A DNA stretch of 64,000 nucleotides from Faecalibacterium gallinarum (lineage in GTDB: Bacteria > Bacillota > Clostridia > Oscillospirales > Ruminococcaceae): the NCBI RefSeq assembly GCF_022180365.1, contig NZ_BQKV01000007.1, forward strand, positions 1 through 64,000. Direction: 5' to 3'. Below, one piece after another: positions 33,236 through 43,188 of the stretch. The notes under the pieces were generated by a model, which searched no databases, had not been told where the DNA came from, and was given only the letters and a program-made list of their open reading frames with translations. The position numbers and the translations under genes are program-made. The stretch's first letter is position 1. Each line of letters opens with the position of its first letter.

Positions 33236-34624
33236 ATGAATCAGACACAACTTCATGTCAAAGTCCTGGGCGCGGGCCTGGCGGGCTGCGAGGCTGCCCT
33301 CTGGCTGGCGGGCCAGGGGGTCCAGGTGGACCTCTACGAGCAGAAGCCGGTCCACTTCTCCCCGGCCCATAAAAGCGAGGGCTTCGCCGAGCTGATCTGC
33401 TCCAACAGCCTGAAAGCCGAGCGGCTGGACTCCGCTTCCGGCCTGCTGAAAGAGGAGATGCGCCGGATGGGCAGCCGGCTCCTGAAGGCCGCCGAGACCG
33501 CCCGGGTGGCGGCGGGCGGTGCTCTGGCGGTGGACCGGGACGCGTTCAGCGCCGAGGTCACCCGGATGGTCTGCGACTGCCCGGGGATTACCGTTCACCG
33601 GGAGGAGGTCACCTCCATCGACGAGTCCGAGCCGGTGCTGGTGGCCACCGGCCCCCTGACCGAGGGGGCCCTGGCGGACGAGATCGGTCGGCTGACCGGG
33701 GACGAGCGGCTGCATTTTTATGACGCAGTGGCCCCCATCGTCACCGCCGAGAGCCTGGACTACGACAAGGTCTTTGCCGCCTCCCGCTATGGCCGGGGGG
33801 AGGCCGACTACCTGAACTGCCCCTTTAACAAGGCAGAATACGAGGCGTTCTACGAGGCCCTGGCTTCGGCCGAGCGGGCCCCCTTGCACGACTTCGACGA
33901 GGGGGCCGAACAGGCCCAGCCCGACCCGGACGCCCACGGCAAAAAGGCCGACACCGTCACGGTTTACGAGGGCTGTATGCCCATCGAGATCATGGCGGCC
34001 CGGGGGGCGGATACCATGCGGTACGGCCCCCTGCGTCCGGTGGGCCTCACCGACCCCCGCACCGGCCACCGCCCCTGGGCCAACGTCCAGCTGCGGGCCG
34101 AAAATCTGGAGCGCACCCTCTATAACATCGTGGGCTTCCAGACCAACCTCAAGTGGGGGGAGCAGAAGCGGGTTTTCTCCATGATTCCGGGCCTCGAGCA
34201 CGCCGAGTTTGTCCGGTACGGCGTCATGCACCGGAATACCTTTTTGGATTCCCCCCGGGTGCTGACGGCCCAGCTCTGCCTCAAGGAGCACCCCAATGTT
34301 TTCTTTGCCGGCCAGATCACCGGCTTTGAGGGGTATATGGAGAGCGCGGCCTGCGGCCTGCTGGCAGCCCGGAGCATCTACGCCCGGCTCACCGGCCGCA
34401 CCCTGCCCCCGCCCCCGGCGGACACCATGTGCGGCGCTCTGGTGCGGCACCTGACCACCGAGAATAGAAACTTCCAGCCCATGGGGGCCAATATGGGCAT
34501 CCTGCCCCCGCTGGAAAACCGCCCCCGGGACAAACGGCTGCGGTACATGGCCCAGGCCGAGCGGGCGGTGGCCAGCTTCCAGCGGTGGGTGGAGGAGAAC
34601 GCCCCCACACAAGAGAGCCTGTAA
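33236..34624 (+). CDS. trmFO: Methylenetetrahydrofolate-tRNA-(uracil-5-)-methyltransferase TrmFO
   Basis: The 462-residue FAD enzyme makes m5U54 in tRNA, using methylenetetrahydrofolate as carbon donor. The FAD motif VLGAGLAGCEAALWLA is at residues 9-24. Family motifs CSNSLK, LIVRT-equivalent YLNCPFNKAEY, FEGCMPIE-like YEGCMPIEIMA and AGQITGFEGYMESAA are all present. GGGTGA at the topA stop serves as ribosome-binding site, so translation may be coupled to topA. Confidence 0.95.
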   Translation: MNQTQLHVKVLGAGLAGCEAALWLAGQGVQVDLYEQKPVHFSPAHKSEGFAELICSNSLKAERLDSASGLLKEEMRRMGSRLLKAAETARVAAGGALAVDRDAFSAEVTRMVCDCPGITVHREEVTSIDESEPVLVATGPLTEGALADEIGRLTGDERLHFYDAVAPIVTAESLDYDKVFAASRYGRGEADYLNCPFNKAEYEAFYEALASAERAPLHDFDEGAEQAQPDPDAHGKKADTVTVYEGCMPIEIMAARGADTMRYGPLRPVGLTDPRTGHRPWANVQLRAENLERTLYNIVGFQTNLKWGEQKRVFSMIPGLEHAEFVRYGVMHRNTFLDSPRVLTAQLCLKEHPNVFFAGQITGFEGYMESAACGLLAARSIYARLTGRTLPPPPADTMCGALVRHLTTENRNFQPMGANMGILPPLENRPRDKRLRYMAQAERAVASFQRWVEENAPTQESL

Positions 34625-34645
34625 ACAGGCGGAAAGGAACGGCAT

Positions 34646-35659
34646 ATGAAGATTATTCTGGATATGATGGGCGGCGACAACGCGCCGCTGTCCAACCTCG
34701 AGGGCGCGGCCCAGGCCGTCAAGGAATACGGCGTGGAGATCATCGGCCTGGGCGACGAGGCCGCCTGCCGCAAGGCTGCCGCCGAGAAGAATATTTCTCT
34801 GGACGGCATCCAGCTGGTGAACTGCACCGAGAACATCGAGATGTGCGATGAGCCCGCCCGGGCCGTCCGCACCAAAAAGGACTCTTCCATCGTGGTGGGC
34901 CTCAATATGCTGAAAGAGGGCAAGGGCGACGCCTTTGTCTCGGCGGGCAGCACCGGCGCCCTCCATGTGGGCGCCAGCCTGATCGTCCGCACCCTGCGGG
35001 GGGTCAAGCGCCCGGCCCTGGCCACCATCATCCCCGCCAAGAATAAGGCCTATATGCTGCTGGACAGCGGCGCCAACGTGGAGTGCCGCCCCGAGATGCT
35101 GGCGGCCTTTGCGGTCATGGGTTCCTGCTATATGGCCCGGGTGGAGGGGCGGAAAAACCCCACCGTGGCCCTGGCCAACAACGGCGCCGAGGAGAGCAAG
35201 GGCACTCCCGTCCTGCGGGAGGCTCATCAGCTGCTCAAGACCACCCCGGGCATTAACTTCGTGGGCAACATTGAGCCCCGGGATGTGCCCAATGGCGACG
35301 TGGACGTGGTGGTCTGCGACGGCTTCACCGGCAATGTCATCCTCAAGCTCACCGAGGGCGTGGCCAAGATGATCCTAGGGATGCTCAAGGAGATGTTTAT
35401 GGCCAATGTGGGCAGCAAGCTGGCGTATCTCCTGCTCCGCAGCGGGGTGGCTGACCTGAAAAAGAAGATGGACAGCGAGGAATACGGCGGCGCACCCTTC
35501 CTGGGCGCGCGGCAGCCGGTGATCAAGGCCCACGGCTCCTCCAAGGCGAAGGCCATCAAGAATGCCATCCGCCAGGCCAAGATCTGTGTGGACAACGATC
35601 TGTGCGGCACCATGCAGGCCGCACTGGACGAGCTGGCCGCCCAGTCGGCCGGGGAATAA
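34646..35659 (+). CDS. plsX: Phosphate acyltransferase PlsX
   Basis: The 337-residue enzyme converts acyl-ACP to acyl-phosphate for phospholipid synthesis through PlsY. Family motifs include ILDMMGGDNAP at the start, KKDSSIVVGLNMLKEG, AGSTGAL and CDGFTGNVILKL. Length is normal. AAAGGA precedes the ATG. In many Firmicutes plsX is followed by fab genes and acpP before rnc; here rnc comes directly after 57 bases, which hold only a GC-rich inverted repeat. Confidence 0.96.
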   Translation: MKIILDMMGGDNAPLSNLEGAAQAVKEYGVEIIGLGDEAACRKAAAEKNISLDGIQLVNCTENIEMCDEPARAVRTKKDSSIVVGLNMLKEGKGDAFVSAGSTGALHVGASLIVRTLRGVKRPALATIIPAKNKAYMLLDSGANVECRPEMLAAFAVMGSCYMARVEGRKNPTVALANNGAEESKGTPVLREAHQLLKTTPGINFVGNIEPRDVPNGDVDVVVCDGFTGNVILKLTEGVAKMILGMLKEMFMANVGSKLAYLLLRSGVADLKKKMDSEEYGGAPFLGARQPVIKAHGSSKAKAIKNAIRQAKICVDNDLCGTMQAALDELAAQSAGE

Positions 35660-35716
35660 GCCACATACAGCGGGGCGGCCCTCGGGCTGCCCCGCGCCGG
35701 AAAGGGAGCAAACACC

Positions 35717-36391
35717 ATGCGTCATCCACTGGAAAAAATCATCGGATATACCTTTAAGAACCCCGAGCTGCTCACCACGGCCCTGACCCATACCAGCTAC
35801 GCCAACGAGAGCCGCACCCGGGTGCAGCACAACGAACGGCTGGAGTTTCTGGGGGACAGTGTGCTCCAGATCGTCTCGGCGGACTATCTCTTCCACGCCT
35901 ACGCCGACCGGCCCGAGGGCGATCTGACCCGCATCCGGGCCAGCCTGGTCAGCGAGGGGGCCCTGTTCCAGTTCGCCCAGGAGATCGGCCTGGGGGACTA
36001 CCTCCGCCTGGGCAAGGGGGAAGAGCGGTGCGGCGGCCGCACCCGGCCCAGCGTCGTTTCGGACGCCTTTGAAGCGCTGATCGCCGCCCTCTATCTGGAC
36101 GGCGGGATGGAGGTGGCCCGGAGTTTCATCCTGCCCTTCATCACTGAGCGCAAGCACGCCGAGGCCGACTACAAGACCCGTTTGCAGGAGATTGTCCAGC
36201 AGAACCCCGAGGAAAAGCTGAGCTATGTGGTGGAGCAGGAATCCGGCCCCGACCACGACAAGCACTTCGTGGTGGCGGTGCGGTTCAACTCCGACTGTGT
36301 GGCCCGGGGCGAGGGCCGCAGCAAAAAAATGGCCGAGCAGCACGCCGCCCGGGAGGCCCTCAAGCTGCTGGGCGTGATTAAGGAACGCTGA
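35717..36391 (+). CDS. rnc: Ribonuclease III
   Basis: The 224-residue endoribonuclease cuts double-stranded RNA in rRNA and mRNA processing. The RIII signature NERLEFLGDSVL is near residue 38, the second catalytic cluster is SDAFEALIAALYLDGG, and a double-stranded RNA-binding domain fills residues 150-224 (ending KKMAEQHAAREALKLL). It ends one base before smc, the conserved rnc-smc-ftsY order of Firmicutes. Confidence 0.96.
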   Translation: MRHPLEKIIGYTFKNPELLTTALTHTSYANESRTRVQHNERLEFLGDSVLQIVSADYLFHAYADRPEGDLTRIRASLVSEGALFQFAQEIGLGDYLRLGKGEERCGGRTRPSVVSDAFEALIAALYLDGGMEVARSFILPFITERKHAEADYKTRLQEIVQQNPEEKLSYVVEQESGPDHDKHFVVAVRFNSDCVARGEGRSKKMAEQHAAREALKLLGVIKER

Positions 36392-36392
36392 A

Positions 36393-39300
36393 ATGGTATT
36401 AAAAGCGCTGGAGATCCAGGGATTCAAGAGTTTCCCGGATAAAGTCAAAATCACCTTCGGCGCAGGGGTCACCGGGGTGGTGGGGCCCAACGGCTCGGGC
36501 AAGTCGAACCTGTCGGACGCGGTCCGCTGGGTGCTGGGCGAGACCAGCACCCGGGAGCTGCGGAGCGCCGGCAAGATGGAGGATGTCATCTTCGGGGGCA
36601 CCCGCCGCCGGGGGGCCATGGGTTATGCCTCGGTCCGCCTGACGGTGGACAACCGCGACCACGCCCTGGACCTGGACGCCGAGGAGGTCACCATCGGGCG
36701 GAAGTATTACCGCTCCGGCGAGAGCGAGTACAGCATCAACGGCAAGGTCTGCCGTTTGAAAGATGTCTACGAGCTCTTGCTGGACACCGGCATCGGCCGG
36801 GACGGCTATTCCATCATCGGCCAGGGCCGGATCGCCGAGATCGTGGCGGCCAAAGGGGCCGAGCGGCGGGAGATCTTTGAGGAAGCCTGCGGCATCGCCA
36901 AATACCGCTACCGCAAAAACGAGGCCGAGCGCCGCCTGGCCGCCGCTCAGGAAAATCTGGAGCGGCTGCGGGATATCCTGGACGAGCTGGAAAGCCGGGT
37001 GGGCCCTTTGGAAAAGGAGAGCCAGAAGGCGGAAAAGTTTTTAAAACTGGCCGCCCGGCGCAAAAGCCTGGAGGTGACCCTCTGGGTGGAGGAAGTCCAC
37101 GCCGCCCGGGAGAACGCCCGCCGCCAGCAGCGGGACTATGAGACCGCCGAGGCCGAGTACCAGCGGTTCGACCGGGCCGAAAAAGCTGCTCAGCAGGAGG
37201 CTGAGGAGATCCGGATGCAGGCGCAGCGGCTGACCGTGGCCGTCGAGCGCCTGAATGGGGATATCCGCAGTATCACCGAGCAGATCAGCGCCAGCGAGAG
37301 CCGGGTGGCGGTGCTGGAAAACGACATCGAACACGGCCTGCGGAACATTGAGAGCCTGCAAGCCGAGCTGAACGAAGGGGCCGCCGCCCAGGCGGCTGAG
37401 GCCGATGCCTTGGAAAAGGCCCAGGCTCAGGCCCAGCGGCTGGAACAGGAAGCCGAGGCCCTTTCCGCTGAGATCGAGGCCTTGAGCCAAAAGCTGGAGG
37501 AGATCCAGACCGAGACCGCCGCCTCGGGCACCCGGCAGGAGAAACTGCGGGCCGCCCTTGCCGAAAAGACCGCCCGCCAGACCGAGGCCCGGGTGGCCGC
37601 CGCTGCCGCCGAGGCTGCCGCCTCTGCCGCCCGGGAGCGGCTGCCCGCCCTGCGGGAGAGCGCCGCCGCCGGGGCCGCCCAGCGGGCCGAGCTGGAAGAA
37701 ACCTTGGCCGACACCGAAAAATATCTGACCCTGCTGGCCGAGAACGAAAAGCGGCTGGCCAACATCCGGGCGGGGCTTGAACTGAAACTCCAAACCCGGA
37801 AAAATCATCTGGCCCAGGCCGACGAGGCCGAGCAGAAACTGAGCCGGGCCCTGGATGGCGCCTCCCAGCGGCTGGCCGTCCTCCGGGAGCTGGAAAAAAA
37901 CATGGACGGCTACCAGAACTCGGTCAAAGCCGTCATGCGGGCTGCCGCCAGCCGCCGCCTGCGGGGAATCATTGGGCCGGTGTCCTCCATCCTTACGGTG
38001 GAGCCCGGCTGCGAAGTGGCGGTGGAAACCGCCCTCGGGGGGGCGCTCCAAAATATCGTGGTGGAGAACGAGGCCGCCGCCAAAGCAGCCATCGCCATGC
38101 TCCGGGCCGACGGCGCAGGCCGGGCCACCTTCCTGCCGCTGGACACCGTCCAGCCCGGGGTATTCCGGGGGCAGCTAACCGGCACCGCCCGTCTGGCCAG
38201 TGAGTTGGTCGGGGCGGACAAGCGGTACCAGAACATTGTCTCGAACCTCTTGGGCCGGATCGTGGTGGTGGAGGAGATCAACGAAGCCTCCAAGGTCGCC
38301 CGCTCCCTCGGCTACCGGAACCGGGTGGTCACCCTGGACGGCCAGGTCATCAACGCGGGGGGCAGCTTCACCGGCGGCAGCGTCCAGCGGTCGGCGGGGC
38401 TTTTCACCCGAAAACAGGAGATTGAACAGCTCCACAGCCAGATTGCCCGGCTGGAAAAAGACTACGCCGCCGCCCAGGACCGCACCGACGAGTGTAAGGC
38501 CCAGGCGGATGCCCTGGCCGCGGAATTGACCGCCACCAGCAGCGAGCAGATCACCGCCGGGGGCGACCGGGTCCGGGCCGAGGCGGAACAGAAGCGGCTG
38601 ACCGCCGCTCTCGCTGAGGCACGGGAAACCGCCCGCCAGCGGGCCGGGGAGATCGCCGCCCTGGAAAACCAGGCAGCCGCCCAGACGGCGGCTGCCGAAA
38701 AGGCCGAAGCCCTCTGCAAAAAGCTGGAAGAAGAGATTCAAGACCTCTCCGATCAGCTCACCCGGCTGGCCCAGGGGGACGACGGCTTCTTAGCCGCCCG
38801 GAGCCGCCTGGCGGAACAGCTGGCGGCCAAACGGCTGGAACAGCTGGCCCGGCAGAAGGACGCCGAGCTCTGCCGCAGCCGGATCGAAGCGGCCCGGCAG
38901 CACACCCAGGAACAGGACGCCCGCCGGGCCGGGCTCGAGGAGAGCATCCGGGCCCAGGAAGCCCAGAACGAAGCCAGCCGGGCCGCCATCCAGGCCATCC
39001 GGCAGGAAAACGAGGCCAGCCGGGCGGCCATCCAGGAAAAAGAGGCCGCCATCCGCCAGAGTACCCAGCAGCGGCTGGAACGCCAGAAGGCAGAGACCGA
39101 GGCCCAGATAGCCGCCCGCCACGCCGCCGAGAGCCGGGAGGAGCTGGCCCGGGAGATGGCGCGTCTTTCGGAGCGGAAAACCGCCGCCGAGGCCGAGTAC
39201 GACCAGAGCATCGCCCGCCTGTGGGACGAATATCAGCTCACCCTCACCGGGGCCGAGGCTCTCTGTGTGGACTATACCAGCCTGCCCGCCCTGCGGGCCC

Positions 39301-39950
39301 AGGTGGCCGAGGTGCGGGGCAGCATCCGGGCCTTGGGCAGCGTCAATGTGGGCGCGGTGGAGGAGTACAAAGAGGTCAAACAGCGGTACGACACCCTGAA
39401 AGCCCAGGTCGAGGACGTGGAGGGGAGCAAAAACCGTCTGACCCGGATGATTGCCGAACTCAGCGGCCAGATGCGGGAGATCTTCTCCGACAGTTTCCGG
39501 GCCATCAACGAGCACTTCAGCCAGACTTTCCGGGAGCTGTTCGGCGGGGGCGAGGCCCATCTCACCCTGGAGGACCCCGAGGACGTATTGACTGGGGGCA
39601 TCGAGATCCATGTGGCCCCGCCGGGCAAGGTCATCAAAAACCTGGAAGCTCTCTCGGGCGGCGAGCGGGCCCTGGTGGCCATCAGCATCTATTTCGGGAT
39701 TCTGGCGGTCAACCCCGCGCCCTTCTGCATCCTGGACGAGATCGAGGCCGCGCTGGACGACGCCAACGTCACCCGCTTTGCCCAGTATCTGCGGCGGATC
39801 AGCGATAAAACCCAGTTCATCGTCATCACCCACCGCCGGGGCACCATGGAGGCCGCCGACGTGCTCTACGGGGTGACCATGCAGGAGGACGGCATCTCGA
39901 AACTTCTGAAACTGGATCTGGAACAGGTTGACGCGACCCTGATTTCCTGA
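36393..39950 (+). CDS. smc: Chromosome segregation protein SMC
   Basis: The 1185-residue ATPase organises the chromosome. The N-terminal head has Walker A GPNGSGKSNLSDAV (about residues 31-44). Two long coiled coils flank a hinge (about residues 500-650, with GYRNRVVTLDGQVINAGGS at its end). The C-terminal head has the ABC signature LSGGERALVAISIYFG and Walker B FCILDEIEAALDD. Coiled-coil parts are rich in Ala, Glu and Gln. It is in the rnc-smc-ftsY operon. Confidence 0.97.
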   Translation: MVLKALEIQGFKSFPDKVKITFGAGVTGVVGPNGSGKSNLSDAVRWVLGETSTRELRSAGKMEDVIFGGTRRRGAMGYASVRLTVDNRDHALDLDAEEVTIGRKYYRSGESEYSINGKVCRLKDVYELLLDTGIGRDGYSIIGQGRIAEIVAAKGAERREIFEEACGIAKYRYRKNEAERRLAAAQENLERLRDILDELESRVGPLEKESQKAEKFLKLAARRKSLEVTLWVEEVHAARENARRQQRDYETAEAEYQRFDRAEKAAQQEAEEIRMQAQRLTVAVERLNGDIRSITEQISASESRVAVLENDIEHGLRNIESLQAELNEGAAAQAAEADALEKAQAQAQRLEQEAEALSAEIEALSQKLEEIQTETAASGTRQEKLRAALAEKTARQTEARVAAAAAEAAASAARERLPALRESAAAGAAQRAELEETLADTEKYLTLLAENEKRLANIRAGLELKLQTRKNHLAQADEAEQKLSRALDGASQRLAVLRELEKNMDGYQNSVKAVMRAAASRRLRGIIGPVSSILTVEPGCEVAVETALGGALQNIVVENEAAAKAAIAMLRADGAGRATFLPLDTVQPGVFRGQLTGTARLASELVGADKRYQNIVSNLLGRIVVVEEINEASKVARSLGYRNRVVTLDGQVINAGGSFTGGSVQRSAGLFTRKQEIEQLHSQIARLEKDYAAAQDRTDECKAQADALAAELTATSSEQITAGGDRVRAEAEQKRLTAALAEARETARQRAGEIAALENQAAAQTAAAEKAEALCKKLEEEIQDLSDQLTRLAQGDDGFLAARSRLAEQLAAKRLEQLARQKDAELCRSRIEAARQHTQEQDARRAGLEESIRAQEAQNEASRAAIQAIRQENEASRAAIQEKEAAIRQSTQQRLERQKAETEAQIAARHAAESREELAREMARLSERKTAAEAEYDQSIARLWDEYQLTLTGAEALCVDYTSLPALRAQVAEVRGSIRALGSVNVGAVEEYKEVKQRYDTLKAQVEDVEGSKNRLTRMIAELSGQMREIFSDSFRAINEHFSQTFRELFGGGEAHLTLEDPEDVLTGGIEIHVAPPGKVIKNLEALSGGERALVAISIYFGILAVNPAPFCILDEIEAALDDANVTRFAQYLRRISDKTQFIVITHRRGTMEAADVLYGVTMQEDGISKLLKLDLEQVDATLIS

Positions 39951-40013
39951 TACCATAAAACTGAAAAATTGCCGCCATACGTATTACTTTGAGAAAACAA
40001 ACAGGAGACCACT

Positions 40014-40934
40014 ATGGGTTTGTTTGGCAGAAATAAAGACAAAATGCAGAACGGCCTCAAAAAGACCCGCACGGGTTTTTGGGGCAATATCTTCAACACC
40101 CTCACCGGGGCCGAGATCACCGACGATCTCTACGACGATCTGGAAGAACAGCTGATCCTGGCCGATGTGGGCGCCGACATGGCCCTGCGTCTGGTGGAGC
40201 GGCTCCGCCGTGAGGTGGCAAACCAGCACCTCAAGACCGGCCCCCAGGCCATGGATGCCCTGCGGGAGATCCTGCGGGAAGAGATGGAGCCCTTCGGGGA
40301 TATGGAGCTGGACGGCCATCCGGCGGTGATCCTGGTCATCGGGGTCAACGGGGTGGGCAAGACCACCAGCATCGCAAAGCTGGCCAACTACTACCGCAGC
40401 CAGGGCCGCAAGGTCATGCTGGCAGCGGGCGATACCTTCCGCGCCGCAGCCAGCGAACAGCTGGACATCTGGGCGGGCCGGGCCGGGGTGCCCATCGTCA
40501 AGGCCGGCGAGGGCGCAGACCCGGCGGCGGTCATCTTCGACACCGTCAAATCCGCCCAGGCCCGGGGCTACGATATGGTCATCGCCGACACGGCGGGCCG
40601 CCTGCACAACAAGGCCAACCTGATGGCGGAGCTGGCCAAGATCAGCCGCAGCGTCCACAAGGCCGCCCCCGAGGCGAGTCTCGAAACCCTGCTGGTGCTG
40701 GACGCCATCACCGGCCAGAACGCCATCAGCCAGGCCCGGGAGTTCTGCAAAGCCGCCAACGCCTCGGGCGTCATCCTGACCAAGCTGGATGGCACCGCCA
40801 AGGGCGGCTGCGTGGTGGCGGTCAAGCAGCGTCTGGGCCTGCCGGTCCGGTTTATCGGGGTGGGCGAGGGGATCGACGATCTGATCCCCTTCGATCCCGC
40901 CAGCTTTGCCGAGGAACTTCTGCCCCGGCAGTAA
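40014..40934 (+). CDS. ftsY: Signal recognition particle receptor FtsY
   Basis: The 306-residue SRP GTPase docks ribosome-SRP complexes at the membrane. It has a short N-terminal amphipathic region rather than a long acidic A domain, then the NG domain: GVNGVGKTTSIAKLA, DTFRAAASEQL, DTAGRLHNKANLM and TKLDGTAKGG. AGGAG lies before the ATG. A 63-base gap separates it from smc. Confidence 0.96.
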   Translation: MGLFGRNKDKMQNGLKKTRTGFWGNIFNTLTGAEITDDLYDDLEEQLILADVGADMALRLVERLRREVANQHLKTGPQAMDALREILREEMEPFGDMELDGHPAVILVIGVNGVGKTTSIAKLANYYRSQGRKVMLAAGDTFRAAASEQLDIWAGRAGVPIVKAGEGADPAAVIFDTVKSAQARGYDMVIADTAGRLHNKANLMAELAKISRSVHKAAPEASLETLLVLDAITGQNAISQAREFCKAANASGVILTKLDGTAKGGCVVAVKQRLGLPVRFIGVGEGIDDLIPFDPASFAEELLPRQ

Positions 40935-40950
40935 AAGGAGGAGCTGCACC

Positions 40951-41586
40951 ATGAAAATCTGTGCTGCAACCGGCAACCCCGGCAAGCTCAAGGAGCTGCG
41001 CCGGATTCTCGAGGCCCAGGGCCACCAGGTCCTGAGCCAGAAAGAGCTGGCCCTGGATCTGGAACCGGAGGAGACCGGCACCACCTTTGCCGAAAATGCA
41101 AAGATCAAGGCTGAGACCCTCTGCAAGGCCAGCGGCCTGCCCACCGTAGCGGATGACTCCGGCCTCTGTGTGGAGGCCCTGGGGGGCGCGCCGGGGGTGT
41201 ACAGCGCCCGGTACTGCGGCCGCCACGGGGACGATGAGGCTAACAACGATAAACTCCTGGCCGAAATGGCGAACGTCCCCGCCGGGCAGCGGGGGGCCAA
41301 ATTCGTCTCGGCGGTCTGCCTGATGCTGCCGGACGGCCGGAGCCTGACCTGCCTGGGGGAGTGCCCGGGCCGGGTGGCCTTTGAGCGGTTGGCGGGGGAT
41401 TACGGGTTCGGATACGACCCGCTTTTTATCCCCGACGAGTGCGGCGTGCCGGGGGGCAAGCGCCCCAACACCGAGGGCCGCAGCTATGCCCAGCTGACCC
41501 CCGACGAAAAGGACGCCATCAGCCATCGGGGCCGGGCCATGGAACAGCTGGAAGCCCGGCTGCCGGGCTTTCTGGCTGAAAAGTAA
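40951..41586 (+). CDS. rdgB: XTP/dITP diphosphatase (non-canonical purine NTP pyrophosphatase)
   Basis: The 211-residue Ham1/RdgB-family enzyme hydrolyses XTP, ITP and dITP to monophosphates, cleaning the nucleotide pool. Motifs include CAATGNPGKLKELR at the start, ETGTTFAENAKIKA, VADDSGLCVEALGG and the C-terminal ISHRGRAM. The ATG at 40951 has AAAGGAGGAG upstream and is only 16 bases after ftsY. Confidence 0.94.
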   Translation: MKICAATGNPGKLKELRRILEAQGHQVLSQKELALDLEPEETGTTFAENAKIKAETLCKASGLPTVADDSGLCVEALGGAPGVYSARYCGRHGDDEANNDKLLAEMANVPAGQRGAKFVSAVCLMLPDGRSLTCLGECPGRVAFERLAGDYGFGYDPLFIPDECGVPGGKRPNTEGRSYAQLTPDEKDAISHRGRAMEQLEARLPGFLAEK

Positions 41587-41627
41587 ATAAAATCAATCCA
41601 TTCGATCAAAACTAGAGGAGAATTCTT

Positions 41628-41924
41628 ATGCTGACGAGCAAACAGCGCGCGATTCTGCGCGGCAAAGCAAATACCATGGAGCCTGTTTTCCAGGTGGGCA
41701 AGGGCGAAATCGACGAGACCCTGATCCAGGGCGTCAAGGACTGCCTGGCCGCCCGGGAACTGATTAAAGTGAAAGTGCTGGAAAACAGCATGTACAACGC
41801 CCGGGAGGCTTCCATCCTGCTGGCCGAGGCCACCGGCGCCGACTGCGTCCAGGTCATCGGCTCCAAGTTCGTGCTGTACCTCCAGAAAAAGAAGGACAGC
41901 GCCTACGCCGATCTTCTGAAATGA
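41628..41924 (+). CDS. yhbY: YhbY-family RNA-binding (CRM domain) protein
   Basis: The 98-residue protein is a single CRM domain: LTSKQRAILRGKANTMEPVF, then GKGEIDETLI and IGSKFVLYLQKK. YhbY binds pre-50S particles and is linked to ribosome assembly. AGAGGAG precedes the ATG. The stop overlaps the nadD start (ATGA). The yhbY-nadD-yqeK-rsfS order is conserved in Firmicutes, with an LCP gene inserted here. Confidence 0.94.
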   Translation: MLTSKQRAILRGKANTMEPVFQVGKGEIDETLIQGVKDCLAARELIKVKVLENSMYNAREASILLAEATGADCVQVIGSKFVLYLQKKKDSAYADLLK

Positions 41925-42544
41925 GGCTGCTGCTCTACGGCGGCACCTTCGACCCGCCCCACAACGGCCATTTAAACAATCTGGCCGCGGCGGCGGCGCG
42001 GGTGGCGCCGGATCAGGTGGTGGTGATGCCCGCCGGGGTGCCCCCCCACAAGCGGGCCAGCGCCACCCCGGCGGATCTCCGGCTGGAGATGTGCCGCTGC
42101 TTTTACGCTCTGGCCCAGGGGCCGAACCCCGTGGTGCCCCGGCTGGAAGTCAGCCGGTGGGAGATCGACCAGGCCGAGGCCGGGCGGCGGAACTACACCG
42201 TCCTGACCCTGGAAATGCTGACCCAGGCTTACCCGGGGGCGGAGCTCTATCTCGCAGTGGGCAGCGATATGCTGCGTACCTTTGACGAGTGGTACCGCTG
42301 GCAGGATATCCTGCATCTGGCCCGTCTGGTGGTGGTCAGCCGGGAGATCGGGGACGACATGACCCTCCACGCCGCCGCCCGGCGGCTGGACCCCATGGGC
42401 GGGCGGATCCTCTTTGCGCCGGTGCAGGCGCTGCCCATGGCCAGCAGTCAGCTGCGGGCCCGGCTGGCAGCGGGGGAGGAGTGCGCCGAGGCCCTGCCTG
42501 AGGAAGTGCGGCAGGTGATCCGCCGCGACGGGCTTTACCGGTGA
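41921..42544 (+). CDS. nadD: Nicotinate-nucleotide adenylyltransferase
   Basis: The 207-residue enzyme makes nicotinate adenine dinucleotide from NaMN and ATP in NAD synthesis. The nucleotidyl-transferase motif GGTFDPPHNGHL is at residues 7-18, and the SSxxR motif appears as ASSQLRARL near residue 175. It overlaps yhbY by four bases and is followed by yqeK. Confidence 0.95.
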   Translation: MRLLLYGGTFDPPHNGHLNNLAAAAARVAPDQVVVMPAGVPPHKRASATPADLRLEMCRCFYALAQGPNPVVPRLEVSRWEIDQAEAGRRNYTVLTLEMLTQAYPGAELYLAVGSDMLRTFDEWYRWQDILHLARLVVVSREIGDDMTLHAAARRLDPMGGRILFAPVQALPMASSQLRARLAAGEECAEALPEEVRQVIRRDGLYR

Positions 42545-42572
42545 ACTGAAAACATCCAAGGGGGAATGGAAG

Positions 42573-43151
42573 ATGGATCTGAAAGAGGCGAAAGCCCTCG
42601 CCCGGAGCCGGATGGGGGACAAGCGCTTTGAACACACCCTGAACGTAAAGAAGATGGCCGTCAAGATGGCCAAACACTATGGCGTAGACCCGGACCAGGC
42701 CGCCCTGGCGGCCCTGCTCCACGACACCGCCAAGGAGATGCCCGCCGCCCGGCAGCTGGAGCTGCTGCGCAGCCACCCGGACCTGGCCGAGGACGCCGAG
42801 AACCGGCCCGCCCCGGTCTGGCACGGCATCTGCGCGGCCATCCTGGCCCGGACCGAGTGGGGCATCACCGACGAGGCGGTGCTCTCGGCCATCGGCTGCC
42901 ACACCACCGGCAAACCCGGCATGGGGGCGCTGGATAAAATTATCTTCCTGGCCGACATGACCAGCGCCGAGCGCAGCTGGGAGGGGGTCGAGGAACTGCG
43001 GAGGCTGGAGATGGTGGACCTGGACGAGGCCATGCTCTCGGCACTGGAACAGACGGTGGGGTATGTGATCCGCTCGGGCAAGCCGGTGGACCCCATGTCG
43101 GCCCGGACCTATGAAGATTTGAAACGTACATTCGCGCCGGCCGCGCGCTGA
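42573..43151 (+). CDS. yqeK: HD-domain protein YqeK (symmetrical Ap4A hydrolase type)
   Basis: The 192-residue HD-domain protein is of the YqeK family, shown in other Firmicutes to cleave diadenosine tetraphosphate. Metal-ligand motifs are KRFEHTLNV, LLHDTAKEM, the His in VWHGICAA, IGCHTTG and IIFLADMTS. AAGGGGGAA precedes the ATG. It is the last gene of the topA-to-yqeK run; the following LCP gene has its own promoter. Confidence 0.93.
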   Translation: MDLKEAKALARSRMGDKRFEHTLNVKKMAVKMAKHYGVDPDQAALAALLHDTAKEMPAARQLELLRSHPDLAEDAENRPAPVWHGICAAILARTEWGITDEAVLSAIGCHTTGKPGMGALDKIIFLADMTSAERSWEGVEELRRLEMVDLDEAMLSALEQTVGYVIRSGKPVDPMSARTYEDLKRTFAPAAR

Positions 43152-43188
43152 GAGGGCGGGGTTTTTGCCGCCCGGCCGCGAAAACCGA

